A stretch of 9,454 nucleotides of DNA. Source: an uncultured Eubacterium sp. GTDB lineage: Bacteria; Bacillota; Clostridia; Lachnospirales; CAG-274. The translations under genes were made by a program, and so were the position numbers. Of this stretch, positions 1 through 6,278 are shown one piece after another; within the stretch, counting starts at the first letter, position 1, and every line of letters starts with the position of its first letter. The notes beneath the pieces were generated by a model. That model had not been told where the DNA came from. It made no database searches and worked only from the letters and a program-made list of their open reading frames with translations. Location of the stretch: positions 1 to 9,454 of the forward strand of contig UQRG01000047.1 in NCBI GenBank assembly GCA_900543365.1. The letters are read 5' to 3'.

Positions 1-67
1 GGTAAAGGTATATAATTAGAAAAAATACCTATTGCTTATTATTTATTTAACAATATTAAATTTATAC

Positions 68-96
68 TTGTATTAAAACTTAATTAGGTATAAAAT
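68..96 (+). promoter_or_regulatory. Candidate sigma-A promoter for ddl-murI
   Basis: TTGTAT at 68-73 and TAAAAT at 91-96 are separated by 17 bases, giving 4/6 and 5/6 matches to the sigma-A consensus. Transcription would begin near 103, leaving a leader of about 25 nt before the ddl start at 128. An overlapping TATAAA at 89-94 is an alternative -10 but with a short 15-base spacer. The surroundings are very AT-rich, so a chance match is possible. Confidence 0.4.
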
Positions 97-127
97 AGAA
101 ATAAAAAACTTGAAAGGATATATAATT

Positions 128-1195
128 ATGGCAAAGAAGGTTATAGCTGTTTTATTTGGTGGTCAGTCATCAGAACACGATGTATCAAAGGTAAGTGCAG
201 CTACTATTATTTCAAAAATAAATCAGGATAAATATACAATTATACCAATATACATAACAAAGGAAGGACATTGGCTTTTATATGATGGCCCTGTTGAAAA
301 TATACAAAATGATACTTGGGAGAAGTTCGCAGCATCAGCTATTTTAAGTCCAGATGCTACACATAAGGGCATATTTAGAATTGTAGGAGATAAGCTTAAG
401 CTTATACCAGTTGACCTTGTATTTCCTGTTTTGCACGGTGTAAATGGTGAGGACGGTACTATTCAGGGACTTTTGGAACTTGCAAATATTCCGTATGTAG
501 GTTGTGGAGTTCTCTCATCAGCTGTAAGTATGAATAAGGCATATACTAAGATTATTGTTGAAAAACTTGGTGTAAGTCAAGCTAAGTACCAAGTTGTATA
601 TAGATATGATGTAGAAAATAACATTGAGCAAGCTATTGAAAAGATTGAGGAAACTTGTGGTTATCCTTGTTTTGTTAAGCCAGCTTGTGCAGGTTCAAGT
701 GTAGGTATTACAAAGGCACATAATAGAGATGAGCTTGTTGACGGTCTTTGGGTAGCTTCTAAGGAAGATAGAACTATTGTTGTGGAAGAAAATATTACAG
801 GTTTAGAACTTGAGTGTGCTGTACTTGGTAACAATGATGTTAAGGCATCAGCTATTGGTCAGGTTCTTGCTGCAGCTGAATTTTATGACTATGACGCAAA
901 GTATAACAACAGAGAGTCTAAGACTGTAATTCCAGCTCCAATTCCAAATGATAAGGCTGATGAAATAAGAGAAAAGGCAGTTGAAATATTTAAGGCACTT
1001 GATGGCAGAGGTTTATCAAGAGTTGACTTTTTTATGGAAGAGGGTACTAACAGAATAGTATTTAACGAAATTAATACTTTACCTGGCTTTACACCTATTA
1101 GTATGTATCCAATGCTTTTTAATGAAGTTGGTATTCAAACAGAAGAACTTGTTGAAAAAATTATTGAATTTGGTTTTACTAGAAACGAGGACTAA
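128..1195 (+). CDS. ddl: D-alanine--D-alanine ligase
   Basis: This cytoplasmic ATP-grasp ligase joins two D-alanines into the dipeptide that MurF adds to the peptidoglycan precursor. From the ATG at 128 it is 355 aa, normal for Gram-positive Ddl. The N-terminal signature FGGQSSEHDVS (residues 10-20) carries the conserved Glu16. NGEDGTIQG (106-114) and the ATP-grasp motif KPACAGSSVGI (184-194) follow, and metal-binding acidic residues lie in RVDFF (Asp300) and NEINTLPGFT (Glu314, Asn316). The omega-loop FYDYDAKY (252-259) ends in Lys-Tyr. In family knowledge this tyrosine marks D-Ala-D-Ala ligases, while D-Ala-D-Lac ligases carry Phe, so ordinary vancomycin-susceptible precursors are inferred. 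A TTG 18 bases upstream is in frame, but GAAAGGA at 112-118 is a ribosome binding site placed 9 bases before ATG 128, which decides the start. It is the first gene of an operon with murI. Confidence 0.96.
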   Translation: MAKKVIAVLFGGQSSEHDVSKVSAATIISKINQDKYTIIPIYITKEGHWLLYDGPVENIQNDTWEKFAASAILSPDATHKGIFRIVGDKLKLIPVDLVFPVLHGVNGEDGTIQGLLELANIPYVGCGVLSSAVSMNKAYTKIIVEKLGVSQAKYQVVYRYDVENNIEQAIEKIEETCGYPCFVKPACAGSSVGITKAHNRDELVDGLWVASKEDRTIVVEENITGLELECAVLGNNDVKASAIGQVLAAAEFYDYDAKYNNRESKTVIPAPIPNDKADEIREKAVEIFKALDGRGLSRVDFFMEEGTNRIVFNEINTLPGFTPISMYPMLFNEVGIQTEELVEKIIEFGFTRNED

Positions 1196-1199
1196 TATT

Positions 1200-2006
1200 A
1201 TGGATAACAGACCTATTGGTATATTTGATTCTGGTGTAGGTGGACTTACTGTTGTTAAACAGATTATAAAAGTTTTGCCTAATGAGAATTTAGTATACTT
1301 TGGTGATACTGCAAGAGTACCTTACGGCTCTAAAAGTAAGGAAACTGTTACCAAATTTTCAGAACAAATTGTAAGATTTTTAAGAACTAAAGATGTTAAG
1401 GCTATTGTTATTGCTTGCAATACTGTAAGTTCAAACTGTTATGAAAGTCTTTCTGAGTCTTTTCCTGATTTGCCTATTATTGAGGTGGTTACTCCTGGTG
1501 TTGAAAGTTGCCTTGCAGCCACTAAAAATAAGAGAGTTGGACTTATAGCAACACAAGGGACTGTTAATTCTGGTGCTTATGAAAGAAAACTTAAAAATGC
1601 TGATAGTGAAATACAGGTTTTTAAAAAGGCTTGTCCACTCTTTGTACCATTGGCAGAGGAGGGGTGGACTAATAATCAAATTGCAAAACTTACTGTTAAA
1701 GAGTATCTTACAGAACTTGTTAATAAGGATATAGACTCTATAATACTTGGTTGTACTCATTATCCCCTTTTAAAGGCTTGTATTGGTGAGTTTGTTGGTG
1801 AAAAGGTGACTATTGTTGACCCTGCTAAGGCAACTGCTGTAAGATTAAAGGAGTTTCTTGAAAGTCAAAGTATGCTTATTGATAATTTAGATAATGGTAA
1901 AAGGGAATTTTATGTTAGTGACGATTATGCTAACTTTGATAAAATTTGTAAAAATGTACTTAACTATACTTGTAAGGCTGAAAAGGTTGATATAGAAAAG
2001 TATTGA
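1200..2006 (+). CDS. murI: Glutamate racemase
   Basis: The cofactor-independent racemase converts L-glutamate to D-glutamate, which MurD adds as the second residue of the peptidoglycan stem peptide. The protein is 268 aa, typical for the family. Visible signatures are GIFDSGVGGLTV (7-18, with Asp10 and Ser11), VPYGSKS (40-46), and the two catalytic cysteines: Cys73 in ACNTVSS and Cys185 in GCTHYPLL, the latter followed by His187. An in-frame ATG at 1122 would add 26 residues encoded inside ddl. The start at 1200 is preferred because the family begins just before the DSGVGG motif and GAGG at 1187-1190 sits 9 bases upstream. The gap to the ddl stop is 4 bases, so translational coupling is likely. 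Neither half of the active site is missing, and the gene ends in a strong terminator. Confidence 0.96.
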   Translation: MDNRPIGIFDSGVGGLTVVKQIIKVLPNENLVYFGDTARVPYGSKSKETVTKFSEQIVRFLRTKDVKAIVIACNTVSSNCYESLSESFPDLPIIEVVTPGVESCLAATKNKRVGLIATQGTVNSGAYERKLKNADSEIQVFKKACPLFVPLAEEGWTNNQIAKLTVKEYLTELVNKDIDSIILGCTHYPLLKACIGEFVGEKVTIVDPAKATAVRLKEFLESQSMLIDNLDNGKREFYVSDDYANFDKICKNVLNYTCKAEKVDIEKY

Positions 2007-2022
2007 TATAATTATAAGTAAC

Positions 2023-2069
2023 AAAATCCTATTATGCTATTTTAAATAACATAATAGGATTTTATTTTT
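2023..2069 (+). terminator. Intrinsic terminator of ddl-murI
   Basis: A perfect 14-bp stem pairs AAAATCCTATTATG (2023-2036) with CATAATAGGATTTT (2050-2063) across a 13-nt loop. It is followed by A and then five T (2065-2069). It begins 16 bases after the murI stop. On the opposite strand the trailing T-run is poorer, so its main role is plus-strand termination. Confidence 0.88.
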
Positions 2070-2089
2070 CGCATTATTGGGGATATTAA

Positions 2090-2167
2090 TATAGTTTTCT
2101 GTTTACAATCAATTCACAATTAAGCATACTTACAAAATGTTGTTGCCTTCTTGTAAATTAAACTATA
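2090..2167. repeat. Imperfect inverted repeat between convergent terminators
   Basis: TATAGTTT (2090-2097) is the reverse complement of AAACTATA (2160-2167). Just inside, TTTACAA (2102-2108) is the reverse complement of TTGTAAA (2151-2157). The right arm lies within the word TAAACTATAATTTA (2159-2172), which recurs at 5908-5921. The region lies between the murI and gdhA terminators and encodes nothing visible. The arms are AT-rich, so chance is a real possibility. Confidence 0.35.
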
Positions 2168-2187
2168 ATTTAGAAAAAATCAAATAC

Positions 2188-2219
2188 AAAAAAGAACCAT
2201 CTTAGGACGATCCTTTTTT
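2188..2219 (-). terminator. Intrinsic terminator of gdhA
   Basis: Read on the minus strand, 14 consecutive pairs form around a 4-base loop (CTAA) when G-U wobbles are allowed: the A-run and GGATCGTC pair with GATGGTTC and the T-run. The stem's 3' arm ends in six U, serving as the U-tract. On the plus strand the same wobble positions become A-C mismatches, so the hairpin is oriented for gdhA. It lies 21 bases beyond the gdhA stop codon. Confidence 0.85.
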
Positions 2220-2240
2220 GCTTAATACATTATTATATAA

Positions 2241-3572
2241 TTAGCAAACACCCTGAGCTAACATAGCTTCAGCAACTTTCTTGAAACCAGCAATATTAGC
2301 ACCAGCTACGAAGTTATCCTTCATACCATAAGCTTCAGCCTGCTCTGTCATATTCTTGCATATATTAACCATAATACCGTGGAGCTTAGCATCAACTTCG
2401 TCAAATGTCCAGCTTAATCTTTCGCTATTCTGGCTCATTTCAAGAGCAGAAGTTGCAACACCACCAGCATTAGCAGCCTTAGCAGGAGCAAATAATACAC
2501 CAGCAGCCTGGAATGCAGCAATAGCTTCTAATGTAGAAGGCATATTTGCACCTTCACCAACAGCCTTACAACCATTAGCAATAAGAGCCTTTGCATCATC
2601 TTCATTAAGTTCGTTCTGAGTTGCACAAGGAAGAGCAATGTCACACTTAATATTCCAAACACCCTTACCTTCGTGGTATTCAGCATTCTTATGAGTTTCT
2701 GTATATTCAGCAAGTCTACCTCTTCTGTTGAACTTAAGGTCCTTAACATATTCAATGTCAACACCGTCAGCATCGTAAATATAACCGTTAGAGTCAGAGA
2801 AAGATACAACCTTAGCACCTAACTGAGTAGCCTTTTCAGCAGCATAAACAGCAACATTACCAGCACCAGATACAACAACTGTCTTGCCCTTGAAGCTATC
2901 GTTCTTGTTGTTAAGCATTTCTTCAACAAGGTAAACAAGACCGTAACCAGTAGCCTCAGTTCTAACTAAAGAACCACCAAATGTAAGACCCTTACCAGTT
3001 AAAACACCTTCGTAAAGACCAGTAATTCTCTTGTACTGACCATACATATAACCAACTTCTCTACCACCAACACCAATGTCACCGGCAGGTACATCAGTAT
3101 CAGCACCAATGTGTCTGTAGAGCTCAGTCATAAAGCTCTGGCAAAATCTCATAACTTCGTTGTCTGACTTACCCTTAGGGTCAAAGTCAGAACCACCCTT
3201 ACCACCACCGATAGGAAGACCAGTTAAGCTGTTCTTGAAAATCTGCTCAAAACCTAAGAACTTAATAATACCAAGGTTTACAGATGGGTGAAATCTTAAA
3301 CCGCCCTTGTAAGGTCCAATAGCAGAGTTAAACTGTACTCTGTAACCTCTATTAACCTGTACCTGACCCTTGTCATCAATCCAAGGTACTCTAAACATAA
3401 TCTGTCTTTCTGGCTCTACAAGTCTTTCAAGTAAAGCAGACTCCTCATATCTCTTGTCAGCTTCAATAACTGGCTTTAAAGTAGTTAATACCTCAGTTGC
3501 AGCCTGATGGAATTCTGGCTGAGCTGGATTCTTAGCAATAAGGTCAGCAAGAACCTTTTCTACATATCCCAT
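2241..3572 (-). CDS. gdhA: Glutamate dehydrogenase, hexameric, probably NADP-specific
   Basis: This enzyme interconverts 2-oxoglutarate plus ammonia and glutamate, assimilating ammonia in the cytoplasm. It is 443 aa, the length of the small hexameric class. Catalytic and substrate residues fall at the same numbers as in Clostridium symbiosum GDH: Lys89 (GPYKGG), Lys113 (IFKNS), Lys125 (GGGKGG), Asp165 (PAGDIGVGG) and Ser380. The dinucleotide-binding motif is GAGNVA (236-241), and the segment after the second strand reads SFSDSNG (257-263). There the NAD-type enzyme of C. symbiosum has SGPDG while the E. coli NADP enzyme has SDSSG, so NADP use is inferred. The start is supported by GGAGGA at 3580-3585 (minus strand), 7 bases upstream of the ATG. 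The gene has its own promoter, structured leader and terminator and is monocistronic. Convergent with murI and divergent from the DUF4127 gene. Confidence 0.96.
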   Translation of the reverse strand: MGYVEKVLADLIAKNPAQPEFHQAATEVLTTLKPVIEADKRYEESALLERLVEPERQIMFRVPWIDDKGQVQVNRGYRVQFNSAIGPYKGGLRFHPSVNLGIIKFLGFEQIFKNSLTGLPIGGGKGGSDFDPKGKSDNEVMRFCQSFMTELYRHIGADTDVPAGDIGVGGREVGYMYGQYKRITGLYEGVLTGKGLTFGGSLVRTEATGYGLVYLVEEMLNNKNDSFKGKTVVVSGAGNVAVYAAEKATQLGAKVVSFSDSNGYIYDADGVDIEYVKDLKFNRRGRLAEYTETHKNAEYHEGKGVWNIKCDIALPCATQNELNEDDAKALIANGCKAVGEGANMPSTLEAIAAFQAAGVLFAPAKAANAGGVATSALEMSQNSERLSWTFDEVDAKLHGIMVNICKNMTEQAEAYGMKDNFVAGANIAGFKKVAEAMLAQGVC

Positions 3573-3636
3573 TGTTTGTTCCTCCGTTCGTTACTTTTAT
3601 TTATATTTATATACTTTTACGGGGTTATATAAACAA

Positions 3637-3669
3637 AACCAAGTTGGTTGGGTCATTTCTATAACGACC
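3637..3669 (-). promoter_or_regulatory. Dyads in the gdhA leader, possible operator or RNA hairpins
   Basis: Within the predicted leader of about 115 nt, AACCAA and TTGGTT (3637-3642, 3644-3649) form a perfect dyad about one base centre. Next to it GGTCAT (3651-3656) and ACGACC (3664-3669) make a 6-bp hairpin in gdhA mRNA using one G-U pair. The dyads lie roughly 20 to 50 nt downstream of the predicted transcription start, where a repressor roadblock or RNA control could act. I do not recognise a known riboswitch or nitrogen-regulator site. Function is inferred only. Confidence 0.4.
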
Positions 3670-3695
3670 AATCTGTTTCTGTCCCCTTAAAATAG

Positions 3696-3724
3696 ATTAT
3701 AATATCATTTTCTTCATTTGTCAA
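3696..3724 (-). promoter_or_regulatory. Consensus sigma-A promoter of gdhA
   Basis: On the minus strand TTGACA (3719-3724) and TATAAT (3696-3701) both match consensus perfectly, with the ideal 17-base spacer. Transcription should start near 3689, giving a leader of about 115 nt before the start codon. A perfect promoter suggests high basal expression, with any control acting on the operator or leader. Confidence 0.85.
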
Positions 3725-3900
3725 CAAATTCTGTTTGTGCAATTATAACGAAAAAAATTAAGTTTTTTATGCAAAAAGTTAAAATAATTACATTTAAATC
3801 TTAAAAAGATAATAAAATAAAGGTTTTACTGTACTAGAAATATCTAACAATACTAAATAAGACATAAATTATATAAGTGATTGTTTTAGAGTAACTGTAG
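3725..3900. other. AT-rich intergenic spacer, no gene seen
   Basis: The gap between the gdhA start and the DUF4127 start is 428 bases. Its gdhA side holds the leader and promoter, and its right side the candidate promoters of the next gene. This central part has only AT-rich runs, short A/T inverted repeats and no open frame with a ribosome binding site. I see no RNA gene in it. Confidence 0.6.
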
Positions 3901-3929
3901 TTGTAAATTATGCCTTTATATTCTATTAT
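3901..3929 (+). promoter_or_regulatory. Candidate upstream promoter for the DUF4127 gene
   Basis: TTGTAA (3901-3906) and TATTAT (3924-3929) are 17 bases apart, 4/6 and 5/6 matches to sigma-A consensus. The start would be near 3936, about 65 nt before the ATG. It competes with a second candidate 37 bases downstream, and sequence alone does not decide between them. Confidence 0.35.
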
Positions 3930-3937
3930 AAAAGCAA

Positions 3938-3966
3938 TTGCAAAATGACTAAAATTAGGTTAAAAT
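3938..3966 (+). promoter_or_regulatory. Candidate downstream promoter for the DUF4127 gene
   Basis: TTGCAA (3938-3943) and TAAAAT (3961-3966) are 17 bases apart, again 4/6 and 5/6 matches. It would start transcription near 3973, about 28 nt before the ATG. The -35 overlaps the small palindrome GCAATTGC (3934-3941), a possible regulator contact. Confidence 0.35.
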
Positions 3967-4000
3967 ATAAAATATATAATAAAATTTGGAGGAAATATAA

Positions 4001-5809
4001 ATGAAAAAATTGTTTTTAGCACTTTTTTGCAGTCTTTTTTTTGCCTTGCCTGTTTATGCTGACAATGTTATTACAGCACCTATTGATGGCAGACCTATAA
4101 GCAAGGAATATTTAGGAAAGTTAGCTGAATTAGGCAGTGACCAGTTTTACACAGTATCTGATGAAAATCTTGACTTCTTTTCTTCTTATGAGCCTGACAA
4201 TCATTTAGGCAATAGTCAAAAGGTAAGGGAGGAAATTTATAATATTGTATCACAGAAAAATACAGATAATACTACTGTTATTATAAATACATCTTCCTAT
4301 ATTACTAATGGTCTTGTTGGCAGTCGTTGCGGTGTTAATTATGACAATTATAAAGATGCCTTAAAGGACTTAGACAAACTTATGACAGATTTTAATAAAC
4401 CAACATATTATGTTAATTTATCTGTACCTCGCTCTTTACCGGAAACCAGATTTAATAAAATATGGGTAAATGATAATAAGATGAGAGGATTGGGATATTA
4501 TTACCTTAAGTATAATAAAGATGCCGAAAATTATAGTGAAATAAGTTCTAAATTTGCAAATGTAACTCCAGAACAGTATATTATGGAATTTAGTTATGTT
4601 TATAACAAAGCTGGTGAACTTGGAGAAAACAAGTTGACACAGTGGGAAAAGGATTTTCTCAACTACTTTAATAGGAATATTAAAACAAAAGCTCCTTATA
4701 AAGAATATGTTGATTATTATATTAAGCCTTATGAAACAACAGCTATTATTTTTGGTCAGCTTTTAAAGTATCAGCAAGAGGGCAAGCTTTCACAAATTGT
4801 AGTAAGTAATGATGATTTGCAAATACCTAATTCAATTACTTATTTTTACAATAAAGGTTGTGATTGGGTACAGACAGAAAATGATTCACCTATTAAATAC
4901 AGCTATGCCAGAACATATATGCAAACAGGTGCATCATCTATACAGAGAAAAATAACTGATGCATATTCTAAAGTTGAACTTGGTAAGGCTAATACTGGTT
5001 CAAGCAAATTTATAAATATTATTTATGGTACAGATGAAGTTCCACAGCTTATTTATGCCAGAGATTATACTAGAAGAAAATATTTAACTCCACAGCTTAC
5101 ATTTTTATATAATGATACCAAACAAAATGTGTCAACTTATGATGTTAAACAGCCGGGCAATATTGCAAGAGCAGCTTATTCTTTTGTTAAGGGAGATGTA
5201 GGCAAGTATACTAAAGAGCCTGCTTTTGTTTATATTTATGACTATAAGATGAGCATTGACAAAACATCATCAGCTATTGAAAGACTTAAAAGAGAAAAGA
5301 AAAGAGGGGCTAATGTAGGTTTAATTGAACTTTTTGACGGAACTAAGGAAAATACTGCTTTTCAAAGTATTTTACGAAGAAGATATAACTTTACACTTGC
5401 TGACCTTGATATGTATTCAGCTTGGAATACAAATGGAAATGCTATTGGTCTTGGCATTGCACATTGTCAAGTTGCATCAATTGCTAAAGAGGTTACTAGG
5501 CGTCCAGTAGAAATGCTTAAGGCTCAAACAGCCATATTGACTCAACACGCTGTTGAAGATGGTATTTACACTAAGAGTGGTAAACTTACATTAAATAATA
5601 AGGGTTATAAACCTAATGTTACAGATAGAACAAACTCTGAAACTCTTTATAATCTTATGGATACTTCTAAGGTGACTGATGGATTAAAGGGTAAAAGCTA
5701 TACTTATGAAAATAAAACCTATACTGTAAGTGATGTAAATATTAATAAACTTTCCTTCCCTTGGGGCAGAACATTTGACATTTATGTTGGATGTGATGTC
5801 AAATTATAG
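4001..5809 (+). CDS. Exported DUF4127 family protein
   Basis: The 602-aa product starts with a classical signal peptide: Lys-Lys, a hydrophobic stretch to about residue 18, and a likely signal peptidase I cut after VYA (20). No lipobox or later membrane segment is visible, so it is probably secreted or wall-associated. Blocks that I recognise from DUF4127 are PIDGRPI (27-33, family PLDERP), NGLVGSR (103-109), GTDEVPQLIYAR (343-354), a probable counterpart of a family acidic block at LFDGTKENT (444-452), AWNTNGNAIGLGIA (474-487) and the C-terminal FPWGRTFDI (586-594, family PW-R-FE). The family's biochemical function is unknown to me. The conserved Asp, Arg and Asn residues suggest an enzyme or ligand-binding protein, but that is inference. 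GGAGGA at 3988-3993 lies 7 bases before the ATG. It stands alone, divergent from gdhA and followed by the thrS leader, so context gives no role. Confidence 0.82.
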   Translation: MKKLFLALFCSLFFALPVYADNVITAPIDGRPISKEYLGKLAELGSDQFYTVSDENLDFFSSYEPDNHLGNSQKVREEIYNIVSQKNTDNTTVIINTSSYITNGLVGSRCGVNYDNYKDALKDLDKLMTDFNKPTYYVNLSVPRSLPETRFNKIWVNDNKMRGLGYYYLKYNKDAENYSEISSKFANVTPEQYIMEFSYVYNKAGELGENKLTQWEKDFLNYFNRNIKTKAPYKEYVDYYIKPYETTAIIFGQLLKYQQEGKLSQIVVSNDDLQIPNSITYFYNKGCDWVQTENDSPIKYSYARTYMQTGASSIQRKITDAYSKVELGKANTGSSKFINIIYGTDEVPQLIYARDYTRRKYLTPQLTFLYNDTKQNVSTYDVKQPGNIARAAYSFVKGDVGKYTKEPAFVYIYDYKMSIDKTSSAIERLKREKKRGANVGLIELFDGTKENTAFQSILRRRYNFTLADLDMYSAWNTNGNAIGLGIAHCQVASIAKEVTRRPVEMLKAQTAILTQHAVEDGIYTKSGKLTLNNKGYKPNVTDRTNSETLYNLMDTSKVTDGLKGKSYTYENKTYTVSDVNINKLSFPWGRTFDIYVGCDVKL

Positions 5810-5920
5810 TTTAGCTTACTACAATACAGTTATATTTTTTTGATAATGTTTAGGCACTATATGTATCGGTTATAAAAAATTGTTAATTTTGGTTTACCTT
5901 AATATACTAAACTATAATTT
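5801..5920. repeat. 14-base perfect inverted repeat flanking a 92-base spacer
   Basis: AAATTATAGTTTAG (5801-5814, overlapping the DUF4127 stop codon) is the exact reverse complement of CTAAACTATAATTT (5907-5920). The core TAAACTATAATTTA also occurs at 2159-2172. The spacer shows no gene. Its right arm contains TATAAT (5913-5918) with TTGGTT 18 bases upstream, so that arm may simply be a promoter. Confidence 0.5.
5805..5841 (+). terminator. Weak candidate terminator after the DUF4127 gene
   Basis: TATAGTT (5805-5811) can pair with AGTTATA (5828-5834) through 7 A-U and G-U pairs over a 16-nt loop, followed directly by seven T (5835-5841). The position is right for an intrinsic terminator, but the stem is AU-rich and weak. 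If it fails, transcripts would run toward the thrS leader. Confidence 0.25.
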
Positions 5921-5974
5921 ACTCCAAAATTTAATTACTCTCTAAAACTTTACAATTTTACCACAAAAAATTAC

Positions 5975-6003
5975 TTGACTTATTTTTTTGATAGTGTTAT
6001 TAT
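5975..6003 (+). promoter_or_regulatory. Sigma-A promoter of the thrS T-box operon
   Basis: TTGACT (5975-5980) and TATTAT (5998-6003) are 17 bases apart, each 5/6 to consensus. Transcription should start about 6010, just before the first conserved bases of the T-box leader, as expected for this regulator class. Confidence 0.8.
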
Positions 6004-6017
6004 GATATTAATTAAAT

Positions 6018-6237
6018 CGTTGATGAGGACAGTAGCTTTTGAGTAGTTCATTCAGAGAGGAATGCGTTTGCTGTGAGCATTCTATGACGGCAAAATGTGA
6101 ATACCACCTCTGAGTAGCTCTAATAAAGCTCGGCTGACTCCGTTAACGGTCTACAAGTGGCAGTAATTTGTATAATACTGCAATTAGGGTGGAACCACGG
6201 TAACTCGTCCCTTGTTTGGGACTTGTTGCCGTTTTTT
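6018..6237 (+). promoter_or_regulatory. Threonine T-box riboswitch
   Basis: This leader binds tRNA-Thr and allows transcription of thrS when the tRNA is uncharged. In stem I the base pairs GAGG (6025-6028) with CCTC (6107-6110). AGTAG (6031-6035) and GTGAA (6097-6101) form the specifier-loop turn, and the specifier codon is ACC (6103-6105, Thr) followed by the usual purine A6106. The distal part has CAGAGAG (6053-6059), the GAATGC/GCATTC stem (6060-6065, 6077-6082) and GCTGTGAG. A stem III pairs GCAGTA (6160-6165) with TACTGC (6176-6181). The T-box element AGGGTGGAACCACGG is at 6186-6200; its TGGA (6190-6193) would pair with tRNA ending U-CCA. The codon agrees with the gene downstream. Boundaries of the leader are approximate. 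Confidence 0.95.
6197..6237 (+). terminator. T-box attenuator terminator
   Basis: ACGGTAACTCGTCCC (6197-6211) pairs with GGGACTTGTTGCCGT (6218-6232) at 13 of 15 positions over a 6-nt loop, followed by a T-run to 6237. The left arm overlaps the last four bases of the T-box element, so antiterminator and terminator are mutually exclusive. This is the off state when tRNA-Thr is charged. Confidence 0.92.
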
Positions 6238-6278
6238 ATTTTGAATTTTATTTTTATTATATTAAAGGAGTGTACAAA

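Noticed and set aside
1..19. Possible 3' end of an upstream gene
   Set aside because: Two frames are open to stops at 13-15 and 17-19, but at most five codons are visible, too few to support a gene.
110..127. Upstream TTG start for ddl
   Set aside because: It overlaps the ribosome binding site used by ATG 128 and adds residues absent from the family.
1122..1199. Longer murI start inside ddl
   Set aside because: The 26 extra residues are the shifted reading of conserved ddl sequence; ATG 1200 has its own binding site and fits family N-termini.
1431..1760. Antisense open frames within murI, gdhA, thrS and the aldolase-like gene
   Set aside because: They overlap strongly conserved genes on the other strand or frame, have no proper ribosome binding sites and show low-complexity, unfamiliar proteins.
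2140..2169. Plus-strand promoter TTGTTG, 18 bases, TATAAT in the murI-gdhA gap
   Set aside because: It would transcribe only into the antisense of the gdhA terminator and gene, with no RNA or ORF to drive. It was kept only as part of the repeated-word finding.
5889..5918. Additional thrS promoter upstream of the T-box promoter
   Set aside because: The -35 (TTGGTT) is weak and the spacer is 18, while a better promoter lies at 5975-6003 directly before the leader. Possible but unsupported.
6216..6278. Upstream thrS start
   Set aside because: It lies in the attenuator hairpin, and the predicted 21-residue extension is a Phe/Tyr-rich translation of the terminator T-run.
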